From NCBI GenBank assembly GCA_035493555.1, contig DATJIC010000031.1:1-5831 (forward strand): DNA of 5,831 bases. Direction: 5' to 3'. The notes beneath the pieces are model-generated. The model made no database searches, was not told the origin of the DNA, and worked only from the letters and a program-made list of their open reading frames with translations. The translations under genes were made by a program, and so were the position numbers. The DNA is from CAMLKC01 sp035493555. GTDB lineage: Bacteria > Patescibacteriota > Saccharimonadia > Saccharimonadales > Saccharimonadaceae. Shown piece after piece: positions 4,947-5,831 of the stretch (within the stretch, counting starts at the first letter, position 1; each line of letters opens with the position of its first letter).

Positions 4947-5831
4947 ATGGACGACAAAGCGACATCAGAGACCGCTGCAACGCTCAAAAATGCAGTCAAC
5001 GATATTCTCGAGGTAATCGAACAAGAGCGTGAGCGCGAAATCATCACGCGTCGTTTTGGTCTCTTCGATCGCCGTGAGACGCTCGAACAAATCGGTGAGC
5101 TGCTTGGCATCACCCGCGAACGCGTGCGACAGCTTGAAAAGGCTATTCTTGTCCGCTTAAAAATAGCCGCTGAAGACGGTAAAATTCCTGCAATTAACGG
5201 GGTAGAGCGCCTTTTGATACGCGACCTCTCTGAAAACGGCCGCGTTGCCCGCGTCCACGATGTAACAAAACGCCTTATGAGCGGCGACGGCGATGCCCGC
5301 AGCCGCGCCCATGTCGCGTTTGTTGCCGAACTGTCTCCAAACCTTGTCGTACTCAGCGAAAACGACCACTATCACTATGCTATTGGCATTAAAGAGTACG
5401 GTGACGAGAAAAAGATCAAGGCGAGCGTCGACGAAATCGTTGCTACCATTAAAAAGTACGGCGAGCCGCTTCAAATTGAAGAGCTCCACGCCAAGCTAAA
5501 CTACGAAAACCCTACCCAGGTGCGTGCACTTGCCAGTATTTCAAAGCATCTTGCCCATCTTAAAGACAGCTGGGGTCTTGCCAAATGGCCAACCGTTAAC
5601 CCTAAGAACATCCGCGATAAAATCTACGTTATTCTTGCAGAGAACGGCTCGCCAATGCACTTTTCTGACATTGCTAAGGCAATTAAAGACAGTGACTTCA
5701 AGCGTAAAGACGTTACCAAGCAGGCGATTCACAACGAGCTGATCAAAGACAAGCGCTTTGTACTGATCGGCCGCGGTATTTACGCGCTCGACAACTGGGG
5801 CTTTTCTAAAGGAACCGTTGCCGATATTATT
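4947..5831 (+). CDS. Sigma-70 region 4 / HARE-HTH protein (3' end outside window)
   Basis: The 295 codons present encode a DNA-binding, probably RNA-polymerase-associated protein. Residues 28-72 match sigma-70 region 4, with the REIITRRFGLF segment and a helix-turn-helix at about 45-71 (TLEQIGELLGITRERVRQLE), the part of a sigma factor that reads the -35 element. From about residue 221 (NIRDKIYVIL to GRGIYALDNW) it resembles the HARE-HTH domain of the RNA polymerase delta subunit. Between them, about 85-145 and 155-215 look like two further winged-helix units; this is a weaker reading. Sigma regions 2 and 3, needed for core binding and promoter melting, are absent before region 4, so it is unlikely to be a complete sigma factor. 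It may be an accessory transcription factor. ATG 4947 has AAGGA (4930-4934) or AAGGG (4938-4942) upstream; an in-frame GTG at 4917 lacks a binding site. No stop is reached. Confidence 0.88.
   Translation, partial: MDDKATSETAATLKNAVNDILEVIEQEREREIITRRFGLFDRRETLEQIGELLGITRERVRQLEKAILVRLKIAAEDGKIPAINGVERLLIRDLSENGRVARVHDVTKRLMSGDGDARSRAHVAFVAELSPNLVVLSENDHYHYAIGIKEYGDEKKIKASVDEIVATIKKYGEPLQIEELHAKLNYENPTQVRALASISKHLAHLKDSWGLAKWPTVNPKNIRDKIYVILAENGSPMHFSDIAKAIKDSDFKRKDVTKQAIHNELIKDKRFVLIGRGIYALDNWGFSKGTVADII

Noticed and set aside
1..5831. CRISPR array or insertion sequence
   Set aside because: No regularly spaced direct repeats of CRISPR size and no transposase or integrase reading frame were seen; the inverted repeats around DUF218 have no associated mobility gene.
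4947..5831. Complete housekeeping sigma factor (rpoD)
   Set aside because: The protein starts only about 28 residues before region 4, leaving no room for regions 1 to 3, and what follows is winged-helix and HARE-HTH material.

Overview
The window looks like a piece of a compact bacterial chromosome from the Patescibacteria/CPR, most likely a Saccharibacteria (TM7)-like organism. This is inferred from gene content: dprA next to a zinc-finger-less topA, and a protein that joins a sigma-70 region 4 helix-turn-helix to a HARE-HTH domain. All genes lie on the plus strand and use standard stop codons (TAG, TAG, TAA, TGA), so nothing suggests a recoded UGA. No database search was possible. The taxon, and any family not carrying a clear motif, should be read as inference.

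Layout. Bases 1-324 hold no convincing gene. They contain a terminator-like hairpin (27-57), a 9-bp stem closing a branched foldable segment (65-133), two smaller hairpins, and a promoter placed so close to the dprA start that its mRNA may be nearly leaderless. dprA (325-1182) encodes a recombination mediator for transformation. A probable 70-codon Cys/His-rich small gene follows in the same frame (1243-1455), then two hairpins (1466-1514). topA (1605-3899) follows its own promoter. A DUF218/YdcF-like gene (4002-4661) is next. Its codon use is far more GC-rich than topA's (hand count of the first 40 codons: 32 versus 20 ending in G or C). It is flanked by an inverted repeat and closed by a strong hairpin. 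Two good sigma-70-type promoters then lead into a sigma-region-4/HARE-HTH protein that runs off the right edge (4947-5831).

How the genes relate. dprA, topA and the last gene deal with DNA or transcription: uptake and recombination, supercoiling, and promoter or RNA-polymerase control. They appear to be separate transcription units, since each has its own promoter-like sequence. The DUF218 gene is the outlier in composition, translation signal (strong Shine-Dalgarno plus GTG start) and flanking repeats. It is the best candidate for a recently acquired cassette. Because known Saccharibacteria live on Actinobacteria, an actinobacterial or actinophage donor is attractive but unproven, and an assembly chimera must be excluded. 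I did not find a clearly new multi-gene system. The most unusual points are the inverted-repeat-bounded GC-rich cassette, whose repeat includes the gene's own Shine-Dalgarno sequence, and the structured leader region at the left edge.
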